From assembly GCA_025331125.1 (NCBI GenBank), contig JAOALB010000153.1:1-64000 (forward strand): DNA of 64,000 bases. The letters are read 5' to 3'. The DNA is from Mycogone perniciosa. Taxonomy: Eukaryota; Ascomycota; Sordariomycetes; Hypocreales; Hypocreaceae. Below are positions 1-10,095 of the stretch, in pieces. Both the position numbers and the translations under genes were made by a program. Every line of letters begins with the position of its first letter. Within the stretch, counting starts at the first letter, position 1. The notes beneath the pieces were generated by a model. It saw only the letters and a program-made list of their open reading frames with translations. It was not told where the DNA came from and ran no database searches.

Positions 1-79
1 GGGGGGGGGTATATCGAATGCAATATGTAACCTGCACCATCAGCTACAATTGCTGAGGTGTGCACTTCACTTTTGCCAG

Positions 80-1085
80 CTTGGTACAATGGTTGGAGAT
101 CGGAACCCAGTCGGAAGGTCGGATCGACTCGATGAGATGCTAACAGGTGGAATATCGATGATTCTGGCCATAGAGGCAACGGGAGTGTTTGTTTGATTTG
201 TTTTTCGACGACGACGACGATGAGGGAGTGGCTTCCTCCCCCTGGAAAGCAGAAAATGCTTCTTTGGGTGCGTTTATCCTCAATCTGTGTTGAAAATCGA
301 AGACTCGGCTGACAAAGTTAGCGTTATATTCAGTCTGCCACGCGTTATCGGATTCCACCAGTCCTCTTTTCTCAATTTCGCTAGTCCAGTTGCTTGCAAA
401 GATTGAATTGATCTCTTGGATGACATTGAGGAGATCTCGAGTTGGTTGGAGGCTCTTGGTCTCCGGTAGGTCGACTTTGATGGCTTCTTCAAGCGCTATC
501 TGCCCAACGGCTTAGCCAATCTTGAATATTCGTTCTTTTGATCCCTTTGAGGGCTTCCAGATAGGCTCGTCTTGCCTTATCCTGGGTGGCCCAGTCGTTG
601 TGCTTGACTCGTTCCTTGAAAGATTGAAGTTGCTCAGGAACTGTTGCTTTTTTCGAGATCAAATGGTTCCAAGAACCGACTGTCTCTTGTGTCTGAATTG
701 TGAGCTTTTCTAGGGGCCTTGGAAAGGTTATTATACTGCTTGTATTGGAAATTGTATTTGTCCCTAGCAAGCTTGAGCTCGGCTAGTTGGTTAGTATCAA
801 GCTCAGTGATGCTTGTGCGTCTGGCCGGACCGTCTGGGGAGTGGGAGCCTCAGGCTCTATGACCACAGGCCTGTTGCTAGCATCTGGATCAACGTATTTC
901 CAAACATTATAGCTAGTGGCAAGCTTTTTGATGGAATTGATCCAAAGATCCCAGTTGTTTGGTCCCTTGAGGATGACCTGGGAAGAGGTCGAGGGTACTT
1001 GAGTCATGTTGACAGTATTGTTGTTGTGCGAAGTGGAAGCTATATGGAAAGCCCGATACAGATCAGGCTCATAACCATGAATCAC
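80..1085 (-). pseudogene. Ty1/copia-type gag remnant
   Basis: Read leftward, this encodes a Gag-like protein: an N-terminal stretch with the pattern LKGPNNWDLW...VWKYVDPD (near 980-890), a helical middle region, then a serine-rich tail and a CCHC-like knuckle (about 140-175). This is the usual layout of fungal copia Gag. The frame is broken: homology leaves the main frame near 790 and returns near 715, there is a stop near 490 before coding resumes in another frame, and a TAG at 140 sits just after the knuckle where a Trp codon is likely ancestral. The second knuckle Cys reads Tyr. Pol would lie left of position 1. It is far less AT-rich than the block after 21 kb, so it decayed differently. 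Seen: frames and knuckle. Known: the Gag layout. Inferred: that it is a dead fragment. Confidence 0.7.
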
Positions 1086-1436
1086 AGATCAACAGTATGG
1101 GAGCTCATTTATAGATGCATAAAATGATAGAATTCGATGCTCTTGCTGATCCGAAGTTAAGTGGGAAAAGTTGCTACTTGAATACACAGAACCTGCTAGC
1201 TATTTGTGTCTTTTGAATAAGTAATTTAGGTATTATAATATCGTTATAGAGTTACCGACCTGGCTGTTGTTGCAAGCTAGTTAGGAATGAGGGAATGTCG
1301 CCGTGATGTGGAACTATCCGTTACTAAGGTTGACAGACGTTGTCAGACCACCGTCTTATAATTGACTGTATTTGGGGGCGATTCACCGAATCGTAAGTCC
1401 TCATTAATACCCATAGCCCTCTCCATTACCAATACA

Positions 1437-3154
1437 TCAATACCCATCTACCACTCTCACCCGAACATGTAGCCCCTTGGCTGGCCTCACTGTTGACCCT
1501 CTAATCTCTATATTCTTTTCATCCATCTGCCTCTTATCCAACAACTCAAACTGTAGCCTCCCGACCCACGCTGCCACCAAGCATGCAAACTCAGCCTTTG
1601 CAAACGTATGCCCAATACAGCTCCGTGGCCCATGTAGGAAGGTCATGAGCGCGAAATTGCTGCTGGCGCCCCCGCTCGCTGCCTTCTTCTTGTCGGCCTC
1701 GCCGCCGTCCTCCTTAGCCAGCCATCGCTCAGGCTTGAACTCGCTCGCGTCCTCTCCCCAGAGGGACTTGTCCATGTTGGCACCCCAGACGGGGAGGATG
1801 ATGCGCGTGCCCTTACGCACAGGTTGGCCAAGAATCGTCGTGTCGTGGACTACCTCACGCATCGCTTGCGGTAGCGGCGCGTAGCACCGGATCACCTCGC
1901 TACAAAAGGCATTGAGGTAGGGCATAGTGTCAATGTCTACGCTACTCACGCCCTCCACAGTGTCTACTGATGGTAGCCTTGCCCGGACCTCTTCTCTCAA
2001 GCGCGTCTGGATCTCGGGGTACCTGCAGAGCGAGTACACAGCCCACGTCATCAACGTTGCCGTTGTGCCTTGACCAGCGGCCAAGAATGTCATGAGCTGA
2101 TCCACTAGGTTGTTGTCGGAGAACTGCCCACTCTTAATTGCCACTGACAGGATGTCAACGCCTAGCTGTTCCTTGTTTGCTAGCTTGGCCTTCTTCTCCC
2201 GGATAAGGTCCCGGCACACTGACCTAATAGCCCGTGCTGCCGCGTTGACCTCTTTGTTGTGATTGATAGGCAGGCGTGTGAGCATGGCCATGGGGATGAA
2301 TGTAGACAGGAGCTGCAGGATCTGCTGTTGTTTAGAGGGTTTAGCCAGCTGTCTATATGTCTGAACAAGCTCGCTGTTAACGTCTTTGACGGCGTTAAAG
2401 TCGCGTCCCAAGCCTGCCACGCCAATGATGTCCAATGTACACCGCGACGCCCATCCGAAAATCTCCATATCCGCGGACCCCTCGGGGCCGCACCTGGCCG
2501 TCATGGCCTGCACCACCTCGCGCGACTTGGTCCAGAACAAGGGGTATAGGTCCTTGATGTGACGGAATGCAAACGCTGGCAGCAGCTTGCGCCTCTGCAT
2601 ACGGTGGTCGTCCCCTTCGGTAACGAGGAGACCCCAGCCAAAGATGCGGGAAATCGAAACCCTGATGGGCGTAGGCTTGATGAAGGCGTAGTTGTTGGTG
2701 ACAAGAACCTCTGCCAAGGCTTTAGGCGAGCAGACAATGATCCGCTCTATATTGAAGAACCACAAGTACCTGATCAGACCGTTGTTGGGAATCGTACCCA
2801 TCCTAGCCCCCCATCATGTCAGTCGATCATGCCTGCAAAACAAATATACACACAAAAGGGGAAGGGAAATAAGACGAACCATTGCATTGCTGGAATGCCA
2901 GAAGGATTATTCAAAATCGTCCGTCCATGTCCCCATAACCAGTGGTTCCCGCCCGGTTGGGGAAGATTCCGTAACGGTGAGAAGAACCGATGATAGATGA
3001 AGACTCTCCAAACTATCCACGAGAACACCTCAGCAATAAGGAGTACCGTAAACGATTGGGCTAGAAACACGCGCGAGCGCAAGTTCAGGGCCACCATCAG
3101 GACCCAGCTACACGTGAGTGCGCCGATGACCATCTGCTGATAGGGGATCCCCAT
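1437..3154 (-). CDS. Cytochrome P450 monooxygenase, microsomal, two exons
   Basis: Exon 1 is 3154-2880 and exon 2 is 2802-1437, separated by a 77-bp intron (2803-2879; donor GTTCGT, branch point CTGAC at 2818-2822, acceptor CTAG). The product is 546 residues, normal for fungal P450s. The N-terminus is hydrophobic with two probable membrane segments and a proline-rich hinge (LPQPGGN), so it should sit in the ER with its catalytic domain in the cytosol, reduced by a P450 reductase. Visible motifs: ExxR (EVIR), PERF-type FKPERW, and the heme loop FLHGPRSCIG with axial Cys487. The I-helix reads AAGQGTTA, so the acidic residue usual in AGx(D/E)T is Gly337. Substrate cannot be read from sequence. 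It is divergent from the neighbouring MFS gene. Start chosen: first ATG of the membrane-anchor exon. Confidence 0.93.
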
Positions 3155-5366
3155 CGTAGTGTTGCTATTTCAATATCGAATTGAAATCTTTCAGACTAGG
3201 CTGAGGATGGAGCAGATAGGGGAGGGCTGTAGGGCTCAGCTCTCCTCTCCTTTTAATTGGAGGTGATCCGGATGGTGGTTCACAATAAGGAGCAGGAGGT
3301 CAGTATTTTATAATACCAAGATCAATACTCACTTTCATTCTATCGCACTATTCTTCCATCAGTTTACAATACACATTCGCGCTTTTTTTGCCCCCTTGTC
3401 GAATTACACCCCTCGTCGATAACCACATTCTTCATCGACAACTACACCCCGCCAGGATTAGAAATAGAAATGGAGTACTTATTTCACTATTGCCCAATAT
3501 GCCTCAGCATGTAGTGGAACAATCATCCTGTCACGAAATACACCTATATGGAAGTATAGTAACCTGATCAGCTCGAGATCAGCTCGAGATCAGCATAACC
3601 ATGATAGTAGTATTCTATAGGGAGGCCAATAGGAGATCCTGTAAATATGGTGGGGACTTGGTAAATCAACTACAAAAGTCTTCCAGTTGGTGTACAAAGT
3701 CCCCACCAACGGGTGATGTATACTCGTAACCCCAGTTGTATTTACGGAGGAAGGCTTTTGTTTCTCTTTTTAATCCTTGCAGGGCGTACTCCGTATCCCC
3801 ACTAGCTAAGACACTTGCTGCTGCCTATCCAACGGCCCGACAAGCGCCAGTGCTAGTGCCGATTAGTTATCTGTAGTATTAAAAGTAGGCTGTTAACTTA
3901 CGTTTATGTTTACTGACTTGCATTAGTGCTTACTCTTGATTGTATTTTCCGGGGTTTAGATCCGAGGCTTGACTCTCTTACATATAATAATGGGGGTATC
4001 TGTCTCAATCATTGATACCTGCAATATATATTATTAGGTAACTGAATATATAGGATAATGGTGTTTTTTTAACTGGGCTGAAGCTAGGTTCGTTATTTAA
4101 GCTCAAATATATCCCAACGTAAATTTCTTTTTGCTATTACAACGTAGTAAGTATATGCTGAATTATGATATAAAAATAGTTCATAATGAAAACTACTGTT
4201 ATAATTACGATATCTTTACCCTTTAATTTTACACTTCAGTACTACTCGTACTCCGTACTTTACATAAAACGACCCACCACCATCGAAGCCCCGCCCCATT
4301 AGGCGAATCGGTGGATTCGTCAAATCATCTCGTTCTTGCTAGGGAGGTTATATAACCAGGGCGGTTTTTCGTGCCGCTGCGCGGTGTAGCTGCCGGTTTT
4401 GCCGATGGGGCTGTGGGGGCGATGCTGGCATGTGTTATAGCAGGGGAACCGGATAAAGAAGGCCTGATCTCCGAATCATCCGCTTCCATATCCCGAACTA
4501 ACTACAATGGAGGATGACTGCTGAAGGATCAGGTTTCTCCATACTCTATTTCCTGTTATAGTAATCTAAGGTGGGCTAGGTACAAAGATCCCCTGTCTAA
4601 TCCTCTCTAGCCGATGGGAACTTTTTAACTTAGTACTACTACAAGCCCATATTAATGCAGAGATCAAGACATTTGGCTAACATGATCTATCGTAGGGTAG
4701 GTGTCGAGGAGGCTCCGCTAATCGACTTTTATACTCCTGAGAGATATATAAGACATCCAAGGTTTGCTTTTATGCTTCTAGGATCATATATATGACAACA
4801 TTTGTAATTAATATGTACCTAAATTGATAAATAACCATGCGGTATCGGACTTTTGGCACCATATCATATACTCGTACGGAGATAAGGGAGTCTAAATGTA
4901 CCGACATAGTTTTCTCTCCGCCGAGGAACAGGGCTTTTTGCAAAATGCAAAACAACCCAGTGATCAGCTCCACCATTTGGAATTGTCTCCACCTACGCAG
5001 CCGATATTCCATTCGCCTCGCAGACCCGTATCAAGAAAATTTACTCGTATCTCCCTATAGCTTTGGAGAACCTACGATCGCCAGCACCGATCCGGGAGGG
5101 AGATCAGCCCGCGACCTAGTCAACTCATTTTGTCGTACCGATGAATCATGTTCACCTCGCTACATACACCATGCCTATAATAGTCACGACTGCGCGCCGA
5201 GTTCCCAGGGAAGATGCTTACTTGCATAAGTCGAGCACTTAACTACTGCGACTTGAATTCAATTCTTTTTTGCTCTTTTGTCATCTCACAAGGCTGTTTG
5301 AGAAATAATTTTCACTGCTGTTTGTAAGTGAGCAAGACAGAGTGTCAGGGGCTTGAAGTAATCACC
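3155..5366. other. Intergenic region between P450 and MFS genes
   Basis: These 2.2 kb are flanked by the 5' ends of two divergently transcribed genes, so they should hold both promoters. The middle part (about 3900-4300) is AT-rich. The longest open frame (4837-5229) resembles nothing and has no coding signature. Apart from a short tandem repeat at 3566 I see no RNA gene or transposon. Confidence 0.6.
3566..3593. repeat. 11-bp tandem repeat, 2.5 copies
   Basis: Unit GATCAGCTCGA repeated twice and then partly. It lies in the P450/MFS intergenic region. The unit contains CTCGAG palindromes at its joints. It could be a regulatory site cluster or simply slippage; nothing further supports a role. 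Confidence 0.8.
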
Positions 5367-7136
5367 ATGGCCACCTCACAACCCCCCCTGGAGAGGTCTC
5401 TCGCGTCCGATGCTAGGACCATCAACACAGACGACAAATCTGGCATCACCACTCCGGACGAGGACCATGTAGCTAGCGAGAAGTCGCCTCCCAATGGTCC
5501 TGCTGTCCCCTCAACCTCGGCTGAACAGGCCGAAGATGTGGCTCCAGAGGCCGAACGTACCAACCTCGAGACATTCCTCATCGTCTTCACCCTTGCCTTT
5601 GCGCTCTTCCTCGCCGCCCTCGACTCAACAATCGTTACCACCGCCATCCCCACTATTGCTGCCGACTTCCAGTCCAGTGCCGGATACGTCTGGATTGGAA
5701 GCGCCTACTTGCTGGGCAACGCTGCATTTGTGCCCACCTGGGGTAAAGTCTCCGATATCTTTGGCCGGAAGCCCGTCTTGCTCGCTGCTGTTAGCGTCTT
5801 CTGGGTTGGCTCCCTCGTATGCGCCGTCAGCAACAGTATGGGCATGCTGATTGCCGGCCGTGCAATCCAAGGCGTTGGTGGTGGTGGCACCCTTGTTCTG
5901 CCTAATATCTGCATCTCTGACCTCTTCTCCATTCGCAAGCGCGGCATGTACTTTGGTGTTTTCGGCATGGTCTGGGCATTGGCTTCGGCCGTTGGCCCCG
6001 TTCTCGGTGGTGCCTTCACCAACGAGGTCTCATGGCGATGGTGCTTCTATATTAATCTGCCTATCGGTGGCCTCGGCTTCGCCGTCCTCTTCTTTGTCCT
6101 GAAACTGCATAACCCCCGTACACCCATGATGCAAGGGCTGGCGGCCATTGACTGGACCGGCAATATCCTCATTATCGGTGGCACCCTCATGATGCTCTTT
6201 GGTCTAGAACTTGGTGGAGTCCAGTACCCATGGAAGTCGGCCACCATCATCTGCCTTATTGTTTTTGGTGTCACCACCATTGGCCTGTTTGGAGTCTATG
6301 AAGCCAAAGTTGCCAAATTTCCAGTCATGCCCGGGCGTCTCTTCCGTCATGGAACCAGCATCGCTGCTTATTTGGTAGCCATCATGCATTCATTAACTGT
6401 TATCTCTGGCAACTATTGGCTCCCTCTTTACTTCCAGTCAGTGCTTGGGGCCAATTCCCTCCTTTCAGGTGCCTACCTGCTGCCTTTCATTATCTCTCTC
6501 TCTATCACGTCCGCCGGCACTGGCATCTTTATCAAGAAAACCGGCAAGTATAAGGTGCCCGCTACTGTTGGTCTATTTCTCTCGACACTCGGATTTGGCC
6601 TCTTCACCTACTTGGGAGACCGTGCCCACTGGGATAGAATCATCATCTTCCAGCTTATTACTGGTATGGGTATCGGTCCCAACTTCCAGGCGCCTCTCAT
6701 TGCCCTGCAGACCAACGTTGAGCCTCGAGACATAAGTGCCGCCACATCTAGTCTCGCCTTTGCGCGCCAGATCGGCACGGCCACTGCCGTTGTCATCGGC
6801 GGCGCCATCTTCAATAATGTGATGCAGCAGCAGCAACCTACATTGGTTGAGGAACTCGGCCCCGAACTTGCTGCCCAGTTCACTGGTAGCAGTGCTGCAT
6901 CCAACGTAGAGCGTGTGGCCATGCTCCCCGGTGATCAAGGCCAGGTCGTACGTACGGCCTATTGGAACGCCCTGCAAAAGATGTACATTGCATATACGTG
7001 CTTTAGCTTTTTGGGATTCCTGATTAGTTTTTTTGTTAAGCAGATCACGCTGTCCAAGGAACACACAGAGCATAAGACAGGACTGTCATCGCTCAAAGCG
7101 GAGCCTACTACTACAACTACCAAGAACCCCTGCTAG
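5367..7136 (+). CDS. MFS multidrug/toxin exporter, DHA2 type (14 TM)
   Basis: A single uninterrupted frame of 589 residues. Start chosen at the ATG at 5367 in the strong context CACCATGG; the frame stays open upstream only to a GTG at 5328, which is not a credible eukaryotic start. Residues 1-65 are hydrophilic and cytosolic, followed by about 14 hydrophobic segments. The first carries LDSTIVTTAIPTIA, typical of drug:H+ antiporters of the DHA2 group. The TM2-TM3 loop has motif A (GKVSDIFGRKP) and TM5 has the antiporter motif C (GPVLGGAFT). The family exports toxins, secondary metabolites or drugs at the plasma membrane using the proton gradient. It is divergent from the P450 and co-directional with the prolyl-tRNA synthetase. 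Substrate is unknown. Length and motifs are complete and nothing suggests decay. Confidence 0.93.
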   Translation: MATSQPPLERSLASDARTINTDDKSGITTPDEDHVASEKSPPNGPAVPSTSAEQAEDVAPEAERTNLETFLIVFTLAFALFLAALDSTIVTTAIPTIAADFQSSAGYVWIGSAYLLGNAAFVPTWGKVSDIFGRKPVLLAAVSVFWVGSLVCAVSNSMGMLIAGRAIQGVGGGGTLVLPNICISDLFSIRKRGMYFGVFGMVWALASAVGPVLGGAFTNEVSWRWCFYINLPIGGLGFAVLFFVLKLHNPRTPMMQGLAAIDWTGNILIIGGTLMMLFGLELGGVQYPWKSATIICLIVFGVTTIGLFGVYEAKVAKFPVMPGRLFRHGTSIAAYLVAIMHSLTVISGNYWLPLYFQSVLGANSLLSGAYLLPFIISLSITSAGTGIFIKKTGKYKVPATVGLFLSTLGFGLFTYLGDRAHWDRIIIFQLITGMGIGPNFQAPLIALQTNVEPRDISAATSSLAFARQIGTATAVVIGGAIFNNVMQQQQPTLVEELGPELAAQFTGSSAASNVERVAMLPGDQGQVVRTAYWNALQKMYIAYTCFSFLGFLISFFVKQITLSKEHTEHKTGLSSLKAEPTTTTTKNPC

Positions 7137-7322
7137 TGATGGGATACCACAGCGAAGAGTACTACTATATAGGTTTCTAAGCACTTAAATAAGAATGGGG
7201 TACGAGGTTTTTTTCTGCATTACGTATCTATGTCTCTCCACAGGTTTACGAGAAGAGCATGGTAGTTGAGATGAAACTCAACCTACGCCTATAAGCCGGT
7301 CCACATATATGCATGCATTCCC

Positions 7323-7350
7323 AACCGCAACCGGCTAACCGCAACCGGCT
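7323..7350. repeat. Two perfect 14-bp direct repeats
   Basis: AACCGCAACCGGCT occurs twice back to back. Each copy itself contains two AACCG cores. It lies about 200 bp after the MFS stop codon. Function unknown. Confidence 0.85.
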
Positions 7351-7681
7351 TCCCGCCGCCCCGTGGAGGTTCGTTTACCTATCTCGGCAAGAATGGAGAC
7401 AGGGTAAGAGTTACATTAGTGCCCTCCTAGTATGCATGCAGTAAGCTTTCTCGGGCCGGCTTCCACCAACTGCCATGATCCATGGGACTACTGACAATTC
7501 GAGTTCGTACGGAGTACAATACGAGTAATTGCAGGCTATGAGTGGTAAGTTGATATCTGTATGGAGCCCGGTTCGGAAGGCCAAATCTTTCAGTGCACAG
7601 ACACAAAACACAAACCCCAGGGTTCTTTGGAATCCAGCCTCTTCCAGGCTCCTCGTGACTCACTTCCTCCGCTTCCTCCCC

Positions 7682-7762
7682 TTCATCCACTTCGTCCACT
7701 TCATCCACTTCACCCGATTCATCCACTTCATCCACTTTATCCGCTTTATCCACTTGGTCCAC
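7682..7762. repeat. 9-bp minisatellite, nine units
   Basis: Nine consecutive units close to TTCATCCAC, with single-base variants (for example TTCGTCCAC, TTTATCCGC, TTGGTCCAC). It ends about 115 bp before the ProRS start codon, so it probably lies in its promoter or 5' leader. The - strand frame over it encodes a Val-Asp-Glu type repeat that has no independent support as a gene. Confidence 0.85.
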
Positions 7763-7878
7763 TCCCAAAGCCATTCCCAGCTTTCAAAACTGCTCGTAAA
7801 CCTTTGTAACTTGGTATAATATCTCCCAAGCGGCATCGGTATTGTCCCGTTAACAGAACCGTGAAGAAGAGTTGCGCC

Positions 7879-9606
7879 ATGATGGAAGGCATCATTGAAC
7901 CATCCAAGAGCGCCACCAAGAAGACTGAGAAGCAAGCCAAGATGGCCGCGGAGAAGGCTGCAAAAGCTGTAAAGCATGCCAAACTCCCCGTCATCAATGG
8001 CAAGAAGAAGGACGATATCATCGGCATCACGGTTAAGAAGTCCGATGACTTTTCAGCCTGGTATCAGGAAGTTGTTCTCAAGGCGGAGTTGGTTGAGTAC
8101 TACCAGGAAATATCTAGCTTCTTCATCCTGCGCCCTCTAACTATGCATATCTGGAGCACCATTCGCAAATGGTTCCAGGCACATATTGAGGAGATGGGCG
8201 TGGAGGAGACCAGCTTTCCCCTCTTCCTCTCAAAGAAGTCCCTAGAGAAGGAGAAGGACCATATTGAGGGCTTTGCCCCGGAATTAGCATGGGTTACTAT
8301 GGCGTAAGTGTTCTTCCTAAGTAGAGAGATCCTTCTGCTAATTGAGTACTATTTATGTAGGGGTGATAAGAAACTCGAGGAGCCTATCGCAATCCGCCCA
8401 ACTTCGGAGGCGCTCATGTATCCCTACTATTCCAAATGGATCCGTAGCCACAGGGACCTTCCATTACGATTGAATCAGTGGAACTCGGTTGTCCGATGGG
8501 AGACTAAGCAGACCACTCCTCTCCTCCGAGCTCGAGAATTTCTTTGGCAAGAAGGTCATACTGCCCATTTAACTGAGGAGCTTGCTGGAGAAGAGGTTTT
8601 AGAGACTCTGGAGCTATATGCCCGCGTGTATGAGGAGCTCCTAGCTGTCCCTGTTGTGCGAGGACGGAAAACAGAAAACGAGAAATTTGCCGGTGGATAC
8701 TATACAACTACCGTGGAAGGATATATCCCCTCTAATGGACGGGGCATTCAGGGAGGCACCTCTCACTGCCTTGGCCAAAATTTTAGCTCTGCGTCTATGT
8801 TTGACATCAGTGTGGAGGATCCTGATAACAAGGGCTCTCGCATTCATGTATGGCAAAATTCTTGGGGTCTGTCCGTCCGTACCATTGGCATCATGGTTAT
8901 GGTCCACGGTGACGATAAGGGCCTTGTTCTCCCTCCCCGTGTTGCTAAGATCCAGAGCATCCTCATCCCCCTCGGAATTAACAAAAACACAACCGAAGAG
9001 GAGAGAAACAAGCTCAAGGATCAGCTAAATGCCATCCAAGCAACGCTAAAGAAGGCAGGTGTGCGCGCGGAAACAGACTGGAGAGAGGGATATACACCTC
9101 CTTGGAAGTTCAACGATTGGGAGCTCAAGGGCGTACCGGTGAGAATCGAATTCGGCCCTAAGGATTTAGAGAATCAGGTTGTCACTTTCGCCCGGCGCGA
9201 TACGGGAGAGAAGGGTACTATCCCAATCACTGAGATTTCTAACACAGTCCCCAAACTGTTAGAAACGATCCAGGCCGACATGTACAACAAGGCAGAGAAG
9301 GCGTTTAGGGAACACTACCTCAAAATCACCAACTGGGACGATGTTCTTCCTGCTCTCGATAACAAGAACGTCGTCCTTATCCCCTTCTGCCTTGATGGAA
9401 AGTGCGAGGATCGCATCAAGGAGCTGACTACTCGGGTGGTAGACGAGCCTGATGTCCCTGATAACCAGAAGGCGCCTGCCATGGGCATGAAGAGTCTTTG
9501 CATTCCCTTTGAGCAGCCCGAGGCCTTTGAGTCGGGGACATTATGCCTTAACCCCGAGTGCAATAGCACAGCAGAGAAATGGGTTATGTTTGGACGCAGC
9601 TACTAA
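7879..9606 (+). CDS. Prolyl-tRNA synthetase, cytosolic eukaryote/archaeal type, divergent copy
   Basis: Exon 1 is 7879-8303 and exon 2 is 8361-9606, with a 57-bp intron (GTAAGT...TGTAG), giving 556 residues. It charges tRNA-Pro. After a Lys/Ala-rich N-terminal helix come the class II core (EGFAPELAWVT, IRPTSEALMYP, NQWNSVVRWE, REFLWQEGHTAH, QNSWGL, MVHGD), the anticodon-binding region, and the C-terminal zinc-binding-like domain ending in FGRSY. It lacks the N-terminal editing-like domain of yeast cytosolic ProRS, making it about 130 residues shorter. The motif 2 loop (190-199) reads TKQTTPLLRA where FKHPQPFLRT is nearly invariant; Tyr255 replaces Asp in GGDYTTT; Cys278 replaces the second His of TSHH; two residues are inserted after GQNFS. 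Start: ATG at 7879 (a second at 7882); the GTG at 7861 is not credible. A specialised or resistant paralog is possible; that is inference. Confidence 0.9.
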
Positions 9607-10095
9607 GGTGCGACAGCGGATATAGTTGGCAGTGGGGAATTGGGAGGGGGGTATTGTGGCAAAAGTTTCAGTCAACTCCTCTCATGAGATAGCATACAAT
9701 ATAGCTTGTAGGAGAGGTCTGGTAAAGTGAAGACTAGTATATTAAATTGATATTTCTTTTTGATAATTCTTTTTGGAGTTTGTTTTGTGATAGAAGACAA
9801 AAAGAAGCCATTTGTAGATAGGAGGATCTCCCAGGGCTGAAATCACATTATATGACTGTGCCTCCTCCATTTAGACGCTTGTTTGGTATCCTTTCTTACG
9901 GCAATGGGCCAGCAATTGAACATCAGACTCTTTGAAATCAGATATCCATGAGGCATTGCGGCCCGCTCGTCATGTATCTAGGCTTTTCAACCGGTCCATT
10001 TGACATGTCTGTCTATGCGGCACACTGGGAAGAGAGATCAGGAGACATAAAGTTCAAAGCTCTTGCTCTGGGTATTCTGATTTAAAACATCTAAA
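9607..10095. other. Convergent 3' flanks of ProRS and chitinase
   Basis: About 490 bp between two converging genes. It must hold both polyadenylation regions; AT-rich tracts occur near 9740-9790. No other gene or repeat is visible. Confidence 0.6.

Larger units (their letters stand above)
7137..7878. other. Intergenic region, MFS 3' flank and ProRS 5' flank
   Basis: About 740 bp holding the 3' flank of the MFS gene and the promoter/leader of the prolyl-tRNA synthetase. It carries two tandem repeats (7323-7350 and 7682-7762). I looked here for an upstream exon encoding the N-terminal editing-like domain found in some fungal ProRS enzymes and saw none. The small frames over the 7682-7762 repeat only reflect that repeat. 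Confidence 0.6.

Noticed and set aside
1477..1884. 135-codon + strand frame across the P450
   Set aside because: Antisense shadow of the P450 exon.
4837..5229. 130-codon open frame between P450 and MFS
   Set aside because: No recognisable domain, composition typical of intergenic DNA, lies in a probable promoter region.
5328..5366. Upstream extension of the MFS frame to a GTG codon
   Set aside because: Not a plausible eukaryotic start; the ATG at 5367 has the context CACCATGG.
7427..7774. Val-Asp-Glu repeat protein on the - strand
   Set aside because: It is only the translation of the 9-bp minisatellite; no start context or homology.
7861..7878. Upstream extension of the ProRS frame to a GTG codon
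   Set aside because: Only six codons longer and lacking an ATG; the ATG at 7879 is used instead.
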